From Microbacterium sp. MPKO10 (GTDB lineage Bacteria > Actinomycetota > Actinomycetes > Actinomycetales > Microbacteriaceae): DNA of 64,000 nt. Below are positions 45,415-54,295 of this stretch, in pieces. Within the stretch, counting starts at the first letter, position 1, and each line of letters begins with the position of its first letter. The stretch spans positions 434,001 to 498,000 of the forward strand of contig NZ_JAPCHX010000004.1 of the NCBI RefSeq assembly GCF_026107415.2, in the 5' to 3' direction. The notes beneath the pieces are model-generated. The model saw only the letters and a list, made by a program, of their open reading frames with translations, had not been told where the DNA came from and ran no database searches. The position numbers and the translations under genes were made by a program.

Positions 45415-47178
45415 TCAGTAGTCGGTATGCCCCAGATCCAGTCCAGAGACAAAGCGGATCACGGGATCCGCAGCAGCATCCACTTCGAACACCGTGACCG
45501 TGTTCTCGCCCACCCGCAGCGACGATCCCGGCACATACAGCGTCCGCTGGGGACCGCGCCGCCAGTACCGCCCCAAGTTGAAGCCGTTCACCCAGGCAAC
45601 ACCCTTGCCCCAGCCGCTGAGGTCAAGAAAGAGGTCCCTGGGCTCGGTGATCTCGAAGCGGGCATGTGCCATCGCGGGGCCCGCCAGTGTCGTCCCCTCG
45701 AACAGAGCCGCCGATTCCGCCGCTCCGGGGATCGCGTGCGCGTCGATTGCTCGCAGCTCCCACCCGTCCACGGCAACGCCGTCGAGCGTTGCCGGTCCGA
45801 TGAGCCCCTTGGCCTCGCCCAGCCTCTCGCCATAGTTCACACGGCCCTGGTCCTCGACCAGCAGCTCGAGCGTGCCCGCCTCGGCCGGCACCACCACGGC
45901 GTCATCGTGCTGGTCCCGGCTCAGCGTGCCGATTGGGCGCCCATTCCAGAACACACGCGCACGGTCGCGCACCTCCGCAAAAGCCAGCGTGCGCGGGCCC
46001 GAGCCTGCGGCAAGGGATGCTGTGTACAGCCCGAATCCGCGATCGTGACCCAGATCGTCGAACGTCGGCACGCCCTCGGCCGGAGCACCCCGCTGCGCAA
46101 CAAGCGCGTCGCCCAGGGGAAGCAGCGGCGCCACACGCTCGACGCTGACGTCGAACACCGGGGCCGCGGATGCTGCCGCAGGAACGTCCGCGGGCACCGG
46201 CGCATACTTCGCGATCACGTCGCGGAACGCCCAGTACTTCTCGGTCCGGTTCCCCGCCTCATCGAGCGGGGCGTCGTAGTCGTAGCTGGTCACCGTCGGC
46301 TGGTACACGCCCTTGTCGTTTGCACCGTTCGTGAACCCGAAGTTGGTCCCGCCGTGGAACATGTACACGTTGACCGACGCGCCCGCAGCCAGCAGAGCGT
46401 CGAGCTCGTTCGCAGCATCCGGTGCCGACGTCGTGTGGTGATGGGCACCCCAATGGTCGAACCACCCGTTCCAGAACTCAGAGCACATCAGCGGCCCCGT
46501 CGGCTGGTGCTCGCGCAGCGTCTGGAGGCGCTCAGCCACTCGTGAGCCGAACGACCCCGTCTTGTGCAGCCCCGGAATACTGCCGTTCTCGAGCATCTGC
46601 GGCTCCGGCTGATCAACGGTCGTGAACGGGACAGTGATGCCGTGCGCTCGGGTCAGCGCCACGAGCTCGCGCAGGTATTCCGCATCGTCGCCATACGCGC
46701 CGTATTCGTTCTCGATCTGCACGAGAACGACCGGTCCGCCGTTGTCGATCTGATGTGCCGCGACGATCGGCAGAACGTGGTCGAAGTACGCGCTGACGTG
46801 GCCCATGTACTGCCTGTCGCTCGTGCGAATCCGGATGCTGTCATCACGCAGCAGCCACGCGGGAAGCCCCCCGTTGTCCCACTCGGCGCAGATGTACGGC
46901 CCCGGGCGGACGATCGCGTGCATGCCGGCGTCAGCGATCTCGGTCAGGAACCGGTCGAGGTCGAGCCCGCCGGTGAGGTCGAACTCGCCGGGCGTGGCAG
47001 CGTGCTGATTCCACGCGATGTAGGTCTCAATGGTGTTGAGGCCCATCTGGCGCGCTTTCTCGATTCGGTCGGCCCACTGATCGGGGTGGACACGGAAGTA
47101 ATGCAACGCCCCGGACAGGATCTGCACGGGCTCGCCGTCGAGGACGAAATCGCGGTCGCCGATCTCAAAGCGGCTCAT
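45415..47178 (-). CDS. Glycoside hydrolase family 35 beta-galactosidase
   Basis: A 587-residue cytoplasmic (no signal peptide) beta-galactosidase from the ATG at 47178 (AAAGGAAA upstream). The GH35 catalytic barrel shows FVLDGEPVQILSGALHYFRV, RPGPYICAEWDNGGLPAWLL, the acid/base Glu in VLVQIENEYGAYG and the nucleophile Glu in LMCSEFWNGWFDHWG, with MFHGGTNFGFTNGA. C-terminal galactose-binding-like beta-domains (WVNGFNLGRYWRRGPQ) follow. It is last in a unit with a carbohydrate ABC importer and a LacI regulator, so imported galactosides are hydrolysed inside the cell. Confidence 0.95.
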   Translation of the reverse strand: MSRFEIGDRDFVLDGEPVQILSGALHYFRVHPDQWADRIEKARQMGLNTIETYIAWNQHAATPGEFDLTGGLDLDRFLTEIADAGMHAIVRPGPYICAEWDNGGLPAWLLRDDSIRIRTSDRQYMGHVSAYFDHVLPIVAAHQIDNGGPVVLVQIENEYGAYGDDAEYLRELVALTRAHGITVPFTTVDQPEPQMLENGSIPGLHKTGSFGSRVAERLQTLREHQPTGPLMCSEFWNGWFDHWGAHHHTTSAPDAANELDALLAAGASVNVYMFHGGTNFGFTNGANDKGVYQPTVTSYDYDAPLDEAGNRTEKYWAFRDVIAKYAPVPADVPAAASAAPVFDVSVERVAPLLPLGDALVAQRGAPAEGVPTFDDLGHDRGFGLYTASLAAGSGPRTLAFAEVRDRARVFWNGRPIGTLSRDQHDDAVVVPAEAGTLELLVEDQGRVNYGERLGEAKGLIGPATLDGVAVDGWELRAIDAHAIPGAAESAALFEGTTLAGPAMAHARFEITEPRDLFLDLSGWGKGVAWVNGFNLGRYWRRGPQRTLYVPGSSLRVGENTVTVFEVDAAADPVIRFVSGLDLGHTDY

Positions 47179-47224
47179 CAAAGGTTTCCTTTCAACCCGG
47201 GCCACGACTTCTCGGGCACACGGT

Positions 47225-47252
47225 GCGGGCCGGCGTCAGGGCGCCGGCCCGC
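47225..47252 (-). terminator. 11-bp stem-loop between the substrate-binding protein and GH35 genes
   Basis: GCGGGCCGGCG (47225-47235) and CGCCGGCCCGC (47242-47252) form a perfect 11-bp stem with a six-base loop, 22 bases past the binding-protein stop. It may attenuate transcription before the beta-galactosidase gene or protect the upstream message, since binding proteins are needed in excess. Confidence 0.6.
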
Positions 47253-47274
47253 GTCGAACATCAGAGTCAGCGAC

Positions 47275-48615
47275 TCAGTCGGTGATGGTGAAGCCCTGTT
47301 CGGCTCCGTACTTCTCCTGCGCTTTCTGCCATGCCTTCAGTCCCTCGTTGAGGTCCGAGTGGTTGGCGTACGACTGCCCGACGGTGTCGGCGTAGATGCT
47401 GTTGGCGTAGACCTGGAACGGGGCGTACTGCCACCCCTCAACCACGTTGTCTGCCGCTTCAGACAGCACCTTGTTGATCTGCTGGCCGCCGAAGTAGTCG
47501 CTCTCGTAGTTCAGGAACTCGTCGCTCTGCAGGTCGGCCGTTGTGGAGGGGAAGCCTCCCATGTCGATCGAGATGCTCGTTCCGTCTTCTTCAGCGTTCA
47601 TGAACTTCACGAATGCCGCGGCGACTGCCTTGTTGTCGGACTGCTCGAGCACAGCATCCCCCGAACCACCGTTCTCGGCCGTCGCGGTGTCGCCGGCTTC
47701 ATACTGCGGCATCGGCGCGACGCGCCAGTCACCGGCTCCCTCCGGAGCCTGACCCTCAAGGTTGCCCGGCATCCAAGCACCGATGATCAGCGTGGCGATC
47801 GTGCCGTCGCTGAGCCCGCGGAACCACTCGTCGGTCCAGGAACCGGTCGGGGCGAGAAGGTCGTTCTCGACGAGCTCGTTCCAGGTGTCGGCCCACTTCT
47901 TCGAGCCCTCGTCCTGAAAGTTGATGCCGACGTTCGTTCCGTCAACGGAGTACGGGTGCCCGCCGGCCTGCCAGATCATGCTGGTCGTGAATCCCGCGTC
48001 GCCCGTGTCGCTCGTGATGTACGAGTTCGGGTCGGCCTCGTGGATCGTCTTGCCCGCGGCAATGTAGTCGTCCCAGGTCTCTGGGATCTCAATGCCGTAC
48101 TTGTCGAAGACGTCCTTGCGGTAGAACATCGCCATGGGGCCGGAGTCCTGCGGCAGGCCGTAGAGCTTGCCGTCCATGCTCATCGAGTTCCAGGTTGATG
48201 CGGTGAACTTGTCTTCCAGGTCGCCGAAGCCGTATTGATTGAGATCGACGAGCGACTCGCTCAACACGAACTGCGGCAGCGCGTAATACTCGATCTGGGC
48301 AACATCCGGCGCGCCGGACCCTGCCTTGATCGCATTCTGCAGCTTGGTGTACTGGTCGTTTCCGGTGCCGACGTTCTCAACGTTCACCGTGATCTTGGGG
48401 TACTTCTCTTCAAAGGCTTCGGCGATCTTCTCGACCGCCGGCGCCCAGGCCCAGACGGTGATCGTCGATTCCTCCTGCAGTGCCGCCTCGATGTCGTCGG
48501 CGTTTCCGCGGCCTCCGGCGTCAGATGAGCAGCCGACGAGCGTCGCGCCGAGGGCGAAGGCGGCGGTGGCGAGTGCGATGGCTCGCTTGCCGCGTCGATG
48601 TGTGCTGTAAGACAT
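47275..48615 (-). CDS. Carbohydrate ABC transporter substrate-binding lipoprotein
   Basis: A 446-residue family-1 solute-binding lipoprotein with signal KRAIALATAAFALGATL and lipobox LVGC. Features are STITVWAWAPAVEKIAEAFE, PKITVNVENVGTGNDQYTKL, GLPQDSGPMAMFYRKDVFDK and GASYS-type C-terminal helices (SDLNEGLKAWQKAQEKYGAE). GAAAGG precedes the ATG. It belongs with the two permeases read from 50508 and 49600. The neighbouring GH35 enzyme suggests a beta-galactoside or galacto-oligosaccharide ligand. Confidence 0.94.
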   Translation of the reverse strand: MSYSTHRRGKRAIALATAAFALGATLVGCSSDAGGRGNADDIEAALQEESTITVWAWAPAVEKIAEAFEEKYPKITVNVENVGTGNDQYTKLQNAIKAGSGAPDVAQIEYYALPQFVLSESLVDLNQYGFGDLEDKFTASTWNSMSMDGKLYGLPQDSGPMAMFYRKDVFDKYGIEIPETWDDYIAAGKTIHEADPNSYITSDTGDAGFTTSMIWQAGGHPYSVDGTNVGINFQDEGSKKWADTWNELVENDLLAPTGSWTDEWFRGLSDGTIATLIIGAWMPGNLEGQAPEGAGDWRVAPMPQYEAGDTATAENGGSGDAVLEQSDNKAVAAAFVKFMNAEEDGTSISIDMGGFPSTTADLQSDEFLNYESDYFGGQQINKVLSEAADNVVEGWQYAPFQVYANSIYADTVGQSYANHSDLNEGLKAWQKAQEKYGAEQGFTITD

Positions 48616-48676
48616 CTCTGTCCTTTCGTGTGTTGGTGCTGTGGTGGGGTTGGAACGTCGTGGTCAGGGCTGGGTG

Positions 48677-49600
48677 CTACTTGACGCTTCCTGTGGTGAG
48701 ACCTGATTGCCAGTAGCGCTGCATGAACAGGAAGGCGATGACGATAGGAACAATCGTGAGCAGTGAACCGGTGATGACGAGGTTGTAGATGGCCTCGCCG
48801 CCGGCGGTGCTCGCCTGCGCGTTCCACTGGTTGAGGCCGACGGTGAGCGGATACCACGTCGACTCGCTCAGCATGATCAGCGGAAGGAAATAGTTGTTCC
48901 AGGTGGCGACCATGGTGAAGAGCAGCACGGTGATGAACCCGGGAGCGAGCAGGCGCATGCTGATCGTGAAGAACGTGCGCATCTCCCCCGCCCCGTCAAC
49001 GCGCGCGGCCTCAAGGATCTCCGTGGGGATCGCCTCGGACGCATAGGTCCACACCAGGTACAGGCCGAAGGGGCTGATCAGCGACGGGATGATGATCGAC
49101 CAGCCGGTGTTGGTCAGGCCCATCTCGCTGAACATGAGGAACGTGGGAACAGCGAGCGCTGTTCCCGGCACCGCGACGGCACCCAGGATTACCGCGAACA
49201 CACCCTTGCGGCCTGGGAAGTCGAATTTGGCGAGACCGTATCCCGCGAGGGTGGCGAGGAATGTGGCACCGCCAGCACCGACGACGACATAGAGCACGGT
49301 GTTGCCAAGCCACCGGACGAACTCACCGTCGTGGTACGTCAGCACCTGGGCAATGTTGTCGAACAGTGCGAAGTCGCCGCTGAACCAGAGGCCGAATGAC
49401 GAGAACAGGCTCTCTTGCGTCTTCGACGAGTTGACGATGAGCCAGAACAGCGGAAGCAACGAGTACACGAGCATGACGCACATGATGATCGTCAGCCAGA
49501 TCGACTTGCGCCCCCGGCTGGTCGTCGATCGAGCGAATCGGGGTCGCCCCTGGGTCGGTCGTGTCGAGGCGGCGGTGGCCTGAACGGTGGAAGCGCTCAT
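48677..49600 (-). CDS. Carbohydrate ABC transporter permease (MalG type)
   Basis: A 307-residue CUT1 permease with six helices. The N-terminal hydrophilic 30 residues are followed by SIWLTIIMCVMLVYSLLPLF. The ATPase-contact loop is EAARVDGAGEMRTFFTISMR. The C-terminus (FLFMQRYWQSGLTTGSVK) is typical of MalG. It starts two bases after the MalF-type stop. No ATPase gene is in the cluster, again pointing to a shared ATPase encoded elsewhere. Confidence 0.94.
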   Translation of the reverse strand: MSASTVQATAASTRPTQGRPRFARSTTSRGRKSIWLTIIMCVMLVYSLLPLFWLIVNSSKTQESLFSSFGLWFSGDFALFDNIAQVLTYHDGEFVRWLGNTVLYVVVGAGGATFLATLAGYGLAKFDFPGRKGVFAVILGAVAVPGTALAVPTFLMFSEMGLTNTGWSIIIPSLISPFGLYLVWTYASEAIPTEILEAARVDGAGEMRTFFTISMRLLAPGFITVLLFTMVATWNNYFLPLIMLSESTWYPLTVGLNQWNAQASTAGGEAIYNLVITGSLLTIVPIVIAFLFMQRYWQSGLTTGSVK

Positions 49601-49602
49601 CG

Positions 49603-50508
49603 TCAGGCGTCCTTTCTCGAGCCAGAGAGCTGCACCACGTAGGCGATGATCATCGTCGCCAGCCCCATGATGATCGCGATCGCGGCGGAGTAGTTGTACT
49701 GCTGCCCGGCAAACGACAGGTTGTACGCGTACATGTTCGGTGTGAAGTATGAGCTGATCGCGTTGGGGGCGATCGTCTGCAGGATGTTGGGCTCGTTGAA
49801 GAGCTGGAAGCTGCCGATGATCGAGAAGATCGTCGCGATGACGACGGCTCCCTTAATAGAGGGAAGCTTGATGCTGCGGATGACGCGGAATGCACCCGCT
49901 CCGTCGAGCTCTGCCGCCTCGTACAGCTCGGTGGGGATCACACGGAGAGCGGCGTAGAAGATCAGCATGTTGTAGCCCACGAACTCCCACGTCACGATGT
50001 TGCCGATGGCGAGGAGGATCCAGCTGTTCGAGAGAGGGTCAGGGATGCTGATGCCGAACGCATCGTTGATGTTGCCGACGAGCCCGAAGCGATCACCGTA
50101 GATGAATCCCCACATCAGCGTCGCGACGACCGCGGGAACCGCGTAGGGCAGGAAGATCGAGATGCGGAAAACTCCCGAGAAGTGCAGGCGGGCGCTGTCG
50201 ATCGCCATGGCCGCCGCGAGGGCAAGCACGAGCATGATCGGAACCTGCACGACGAGGAAGAGCGTGACGCGCCCCAGGGCATCCCAGAACTTCGGGTCGC
50301 CGAGAGCCTGAGCGTAATTGTCGAACCAGACGAACGAATTGCCTCCGACAAGCTGGTCCTGGAAGAAGCTCAGGTAGATCGAGTAGATCACCGGGGCGAT
50401 GAACACGAGGGCGAAAACGATCATGAACGGGCCGACGAAGGTCCAGCCTGTCCAGTCACGGCGATCGCGTCGCACCGGCCGTGTGCTCAGTGTCTGCGCT
50501 GACGTCAT
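49603..50508 (-). CDS. Carbohydrate ABC transporter permease (MalF type)
   Basis: A 301-residue permease from the ATG at 50508; codons in frame up to 50838 overlap the operators and the LacI gene and are rejected. It shows WTFVGPFMIVFALVFIAPVI, YSIYLSFFQDQLVGGNSFVW and the contact loop EAAELDGAGAFRVIRSIKLP. It is the first gene of the beta-galactoside operon, with the start codon 26 bases from the proximal LacI operator. Confidence 0.94.
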   Translation of the reverse strand: MTSAQTLSTRPVRRDRRDWTGWTFVGPFMIVFALVFIAPVIYSIYLSFFQDQLVGGNSFVWFDNYAQALGDPKFWDALGRVTLFLVVQVPIMLVLALAAAMAIDSARLHFSGVFRISIFLPYAVPAVVATLMWGFIYGDRFGLVGNINDAFGISIPDPLSNSWILLAIGNIVTWEFVGYNMLIFYAALRVIPTELYEAAELDGAGAFRVIRSIKLPSIKGAVVIATIFSIIGSFQLFNEPNILQTIAPNAISSYFTPNMYAYNLSFAGQQYNYSAAIAIIMGLATMIIAYVVQLSGSRKDA

Positions 50509-50533
50509 GGGAACTTTCGTGTGAGGCGGTGAA

Positions 50534-50547
50534 TGTTTACGTAAACA
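50534..50547. promoter_or_regulatory. LacI-family operator 1
   Basis: TGTTTACGTAAACA is a perfect 14-bp palindrome with the central CG typical of LacI-family operators. It lies 26 bases upstream of the MalF-type start codon. An identical copy is centred 34 bases away. Confidence 0.85.
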
Positions 50548-50567
50548 CGTGAATAACACAAGATGCA

Positions 50568-50581
50568 TGTTTACGTAAACA
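50568..50581. promoter_or_regulatory. LacI-family operator 2
   Basis: A second identical TGTTTACGTAAACA palindrome, 34 bases centre to centre from the first and about 90 bases upstream of the lacI-type start. The pair covers the divergent promoters, so the regulator probably represses both the importer/GH35 operon and itself. Confidence 0.85.
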
Positions 50582-50671
50582 TGGGGGATGAAAAGAGGAT
50601 ACGCTGAGATCTCAGCATCCGTCAACCAGCTCAATCGATCGGATACGCTGAGCGTCGGAGAGAAGGCGACA

Positions 50672-51715
50672 ATGGGCGAAACCACCACGGCAGACACGGG
50701 GCAGAACACCGTCAGACGGAACGTCTCGATGGCCGATGTGGCGCAGCATGCCGGTGTGTCATCGCAGACGGTCTCTCGCGTCTCGAACGGGATGCCCAAT
50801 GTTGACGAAGCAACCCGGGAGCGCGTCGTGGCATCCATGCGCGCACTGGGTTACCGGCCGAATCGTGCGGCCCGGTCGCTGAAGACGGGGCAATTCAAAT
50901 CCATCGGCGTCATCATGTTCACGCTGTCGACGTTTGGGAACATGCGCACGCTCGATGCGATCGCCATGGCCAGCGCGGCGGCCGGCTACACGCTGACGCT
51001 GATGCCCGTGCCGCACCCGACGCAGGGCAGTATTTCTGGGGCGTTCTCCAGGCTGAACGAGCAGGCGGTGGACGGCATCGTCATCATCTTCGAGGCACAT
51101 GTGCTCGATGACGCTGACTTCGCACTCCCCCGCGGAGTCCCCGTTGTGATCATCGATTCGGATGCTGGTGACGCGTACACGGTCGTCGATGCCGACCAAG
51201 CGCTCGGCGCGCGACTCGCCACCGAGCACTTGCTCGAGCTCGGGCACACGAACGTCTTCCATGTGGCAGGGCCAACGGCGTCGTTCTCGGCCATGCGGAG
51301 GCTCGAAGCGTGGCGGTCAACGCTTGCTGGCGCGGGCATCACGGCGCCGACGCCGCTGCACGGTGACTGGTCGGCGGAGTCTGGTTATGCGCATGGGCTT
51401 GAGCTGGCCAAGAACCCAGAGGTGACGGCGATCTTCGCCGCGAATGACCAGATGGCGCTCGGCATTATGCGTGCGCTGCACCAGAGTGGGCGCGAAGTGC
51501 CCGGTGACATGAGCGTCGTCGGCTTCGATGACACCGACGAAGCAGGCTCGTTCTGGCCGCCACTCACGACGGTGCATCAGGACTTCTCTGAGGTCGGGCG
51601 TCTCTGCATCGAGAAGCTGCTCGGTGAGATCGAGGGCACGCATGAGAGGCCCGGCACCACGATCGTGCCGACGCGTCTCGTTGTGCGCGACAGCACCGGC
51701 CCATACGCCGGATAG
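50672..51715 (+). CDS. LacI-family transcriptional regulator
   Basis: A 347-residue repressor from the ATG at 50672 (GAGAAGG upstream; the frame is open from 50588, which would begin next to the operator). The HTH is VSMADVAQHAGVSSQTVSRV followed by SNGMPNVDEATRERV and the hinge helix RPNRAARSLKTG. The periplasmic-binding-protein-like effector domain includes VDGIVIIFEA, HVAGPTASFSAMRRLEAWRS, AIFAANDQMALGIMRAL and VVGFDDTDEAGSFWPPLTTV. It is divergent from the galactoside importer and GH35 genes and most likely binds the two 14-bp palindromes. A galactoside would be the expected inducer. Confidence 0.95.
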   Translation: MGETTTADTGQNTVRRNVSMADVAQHAGVSSQTVSRVSNGMPNVDEATRERVVASMRALGYRPNRAARSLKTGQFKSIGVIMFTLSTFGNMRTLDAIAMASAAAGYTLTLMPVPHPTQGSISGAFSRLNEQAVDGIVIIFEAHVLDDADFALPRGVPVVIIDSDAGDAYTVVDADQALGARLATEHLLELGHTNVFHVAGPTASFSAMRRLEAWRSTLAGAGITAPTPLHGDWSAESGYAHGLELAKNPEVTAIFAANDQMALGIMRALHQSGREVPGDMSVVGFDDTDEAGSFWPPLTTVHQDFSEVGRLCIEKLLGEIEGTHERPGTTIVPTRLVVRDSTGPYAG

Positions 51716-51891
51716 TTCTGCCAACGCGGCGAGTTACGCCGTTGCGCCGAGCCAATTGCGGCACGGAGAAATACGTACCCCCAGTTCACGTGGTATTTCG
51801 CTGATTCTTCTATCGCAGCATCCGGGGCATGCCTATGGTTACCTCAACGCGGCGAGGGGCCGTGGTTCAAGATTCATGAGGGGAATCTGAC

Positions 51892-52470
51892 ATGTCACAG
51901 TCAACAGACGCAACCGGCACGACCCGGCGCCGCTTTACCAAGATCAGGGCGATTCTCGCCGGCGGTCTCGTCCTCGGCGTCGGGGCGGCCATCACACTCG
52001 CCGTCTGGAACGACTCTGAGTTCGCAACAGGCCAGTTTGCCGCAGGAAATTTCGGCATTGAAGGCTCCGCTGATGGCAACACATTTTCTGATCACGCAGA
52101 CGAAGCAAACGCCGCATCGCTGAACTTCCAGGTCGACGCAGACGCGCTGTCACCAGACGACAGCGTGTACGCCGGATTCGCTGTGCAGCTCGTCGCCGGT
52201 TCGGACTACGCGGCGAATGTGACCATCTCGCAAGACGACAGCGCTGCGCCAGCGGGGACCACCACGAGCTATGTCTACACGACAACGGCAACCTGTAATG
52301 CGACAGCGTTCGCGTCAGGAACGGACACAGATGTGAGTATGTTCGCGCTCTCTGCACCGACGACGCCCACGTACGTGTGTTTTCAGGTGACCGCGGATGA
52401 TTCCCTTGAGCAGGGAGCCACGGGGAACATCACCTGGACGTTCGCCGCTGAGTCGACAACAACACTGTAG
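51892..52470 (+). CDS. SipW-type signal peptide-containing surface protein (TasA-like), first copy
   Basis: A 192-residue exported protein. The leader is basic, then ILAGGLVLGVGAAITLAVWN, with the SipW-dependent signature (W-N-D-S-E followed by A-x-G-x-F) seen in AVWNDSEFATGQFAAGNFGI. Proteins with this signal are cut by ER-type signal peptidases such as B. subtilis SipW, whose substrates TasA and TapA form biofilm fibres. The mature part is Thr/Ser/Ala-rich with two Cys. GAGGGG precedes the ATG. It is first in a four-gene unit and resembles the next gene, so a duplication is likely. Fibre formation is inferred from the family, not shown. Confidence 0.85.
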   Translation: MSQSTDATGTTRRRFTKIRAILAGGLVLGVGAAITLAVWNDSEFATGQFAAGNFGIEGSADGNTFSDHADEANAASLNFQVDADALSPDDSVYAGFAVQLVAGSDYAANVTISQDDSAAPAGTTTSYVYTTTATCNATAFASGTDTDVSMFALSAPTTPTYVCFQVTADDSLEQGATGNITWTFAAESTTTL

Positions 52471-52478
52471 GAGTACTC

Positions 52479-53144
52479 ATGGGTCGCCACAGCGCGACAA
52501 CCGTCGCCTCTGACACACACGGACGCCCGGCGGGATGGTTCACGAGACTTCGTGCCGTCCTCGCTGGAGCGCTCGTTCTCGGGGTCGGTGCCGCCGTCAC
52601 AGTTGCCGCCTGGAACGACTCCGAGCTCGCCACAGGGTCGTTCACTGCGAGTACGTTCGAAATTGTCGGCTCCACTGACGGGGCACAATTCAACGAGCAC
52701 CCGGATGCCGCGAACGCCGCCGCTCTGAGCTTAACTGCGCCCTTTGACGCAATGTCACCGGGAACGACCGTATACGCACGCTTCGTCGTGAAAACGACGG
52801 ATGCTTCGACGGTCGGCGGCACAGTCTCATTGGCTGCTACAGCGAGCAACTCGGACGGTTTGGGCTTCTGGCTTCGTTATGGCGTTCGGATCCTGCCGGA
52901 AGGCGCGGCCTGCACCAGCTCGACATTTGACGCCAGCACGTCAGTCGTCGTGCCTTCAGACAGCACGATGACCGTCGACGGCACCGGCACAGCTTCGGTT
53001 GCGGAGTCCGGCACCGACACCGCGAATTACTGCTTCGCCATCGCCCTGCCATCGGGCACTCCGAACGAGGCACAGGGAACGGCCGTCAATGCGCAGTGGA
53101 CATTCACCGCAGAATCCAACGATCAGCCGGAGGAATCACCATAG
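52479..53144 (+). CDS. SipW-type signal peptide-containing surface protein, second copy
   Basis: A 221-residue paralogue of the preceding protein. The signal region RAVLAGALVLGVGAAVTVAA is followed by the same WNDSELATGSFTASTFEIVG signature, and the mature domain has the repeated N-terminal pattern EHPDAANAAALSL. Two Cys are present and the C-terminus (VNAQWTFTAES) matches the first copy. AGGAG, overlapping the previous stop, sits five bases before its ATG. It ends in a TAG that overlaps the proposed ATA start of the signal peptidase gene. Confidence 0.85.
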   Translation: MGRHSATTVASDTHGRPAGWFTRLRAVLAGALVLGVGAAVTVAAWNDSELATGSFTASTFEIVGSTDGAQFNEHPDAANAAALSLTAPFDAMSPGTTVYARFVVKTTDASTVGGTVSLAATASNSDGLGFWLRYGVRILPEGAACTSSTFDASTSVVVPSDSTMTVDGTGTASVAESGTDTANYCFAIALPSGTPNEAQGTAVNAQWTFTAESNDQPEESP

Positions 53145-54295
53145 CCACGACACCACGACGACTCAGCAGCATCCTGGGTGGGATGCTGCTCAACGTCGCT
53201 GCTGTCGCCGGTCTCATCTGCATCGTCCTGGTCGTCTTGAGCGTGGTGTTCCACATCTCGCTCATCATGTTCAAGACCGGATCGATGACGCCTACGATCC
53301 CTCAGGGGTCGGTAGCCGTCGTTCGTGAGGTGCCCGCCTCGCACATTGCTGTCGGTGACATCGTCACGGTTGATCGCGACGGCCAATTGCCCATCACCCA
53401 CCGGGTCACATCTGTTGAGGGTTCGGGATCTGCCCGCACGATCACGATGAAAGGCGACGCGAACGACTACCCAGACCCAGCGCCCTACACGGTGACGCAT
53501 GTGCGGACCGTCCTGTGGTCTATTCCCGCGCTGGCCAATGTAATCGTGTGGATGTCGAATCCCCTCGTGCTCGGTGGGCTGACAATCGGGGCATCAGTGC
53601 TGGTGACATGGGCTTTCTGGCCGCGGGGTGAGGCGAAGCCGAGACGGTCGACGCGATCGAGATCTGGGCGCCATGCCCACATGACCGCAATCGCGGTGAC
53701 AGTGCTCGTTGGCGGGCTCGGGCTTGCGGTCGGTCCGACATCTGCCGCACACGCCGATCAGAAACGCGTGACGCACGGCGAATACATCACGCTCACGACG
53801 ATCGGGGACGACGAGGCCATGACATCGCTCTCCCCAGGCGTTCCGGTCACCTGGCAGATCGGCGTGGACGTGAATGCGCCAAGCGCCGGCGATGCCATCA
53901 TCGACCTCACAACGCACGGCGACCTCAATCTTGATGTGTCAATTCGGGCATGCACATTCCAATGGGTCGAATCAACCTGCCCCGGCAACGAGGTGAGCGT
54001 CGCGGATGTTGGTGAGTTCACCGGAGATCAGACGGGCGTTGAGCTTCTCGCCATGCCCACAAGCGAACAGCGCTGGCTGCTGTTCACCGTGACACTGCCC
54101 GCCGACGCACACGGCACGATGACCGCTGATGTCCGCGTCAAGGCGAACGGTGAGACGGTCAGCGACAGCACTGAGGCATCGACACTGCCACGCACCGGAA
54201 CGAATATATGGCTGGCCATCGGCCTCGCGATCGGCGCCATCTTGATCGGGCTGCTGATTGCGGGAATTGCGGCACAAGGGCGGCGATCGTCATGA
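53141..54295 (+). CDS. ER/SipW-type signal peptidase I fused to an LPXTG-anchored ectodomain
   Basis: An open frame encoding both a signal peptidase and a sortase substrate. From the proposed ATA start it has 384 residues. A membrane helix (AAVAGLICIVLVVLSVVF) precedes the catalytic Ser near residue 48 (KTGSMTPTIPQGS) and the His base near residue 87 (LPITHRV), the S26B (ER/SipW) arrangement with His instead of Lys. A second helix ends the peptidase near residue 160. A basic linker, a third hydrophobic segment ending SAAHA, a 150-residue beta-rich domain and LPRTG (residues 349-353), a final helix and RRSS follow. GGAGG stands seven bases before ATA 53141. An internal ATG at 53681 could start a separate second protein, but its ribosome site is weak. 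Confidence 0.8.
   Translation: MATTPRRLSSILGGMLLNVAAVAGLICIVLVVLSVVFHISLIMFKTGSMTPTIPQGSVAVVREVPASHIAVGDIVTVDRDGQLPITHRVTSVEGSGSARTITMKGDANDYPDPAPYTVTHVRTVLWSIPALANVIVWMSNPLVLGGLTIGASVLVTWAFWPRGEAKPRRSTRSRSGRHAHMTAIAVTVLVGGLGLAVGPTSAAHADQKRVTHGEYITLTTIGDDEAMTSLSPGVPVTWQIGVDVNAPSAGDAIIDLTTHGDLNLDVSIRACTFQWVESTCPGNEVSVADVGEFTGDQTGVELLAMPTSEQRWLLFTVTLPADAHGTMTADVRVKANGETVSDSTEASTLPRTGTNIWLAIGLAIGAILIGLLIAGIAAQGRRSS

Noticed and set aside
46564-48198. 544-codon plus-strand open frame opposite the GH35 and binding-protein genes
   Set aside because: It spans parts of two well-supported genes and a terminator in antisense and shows no family motif.
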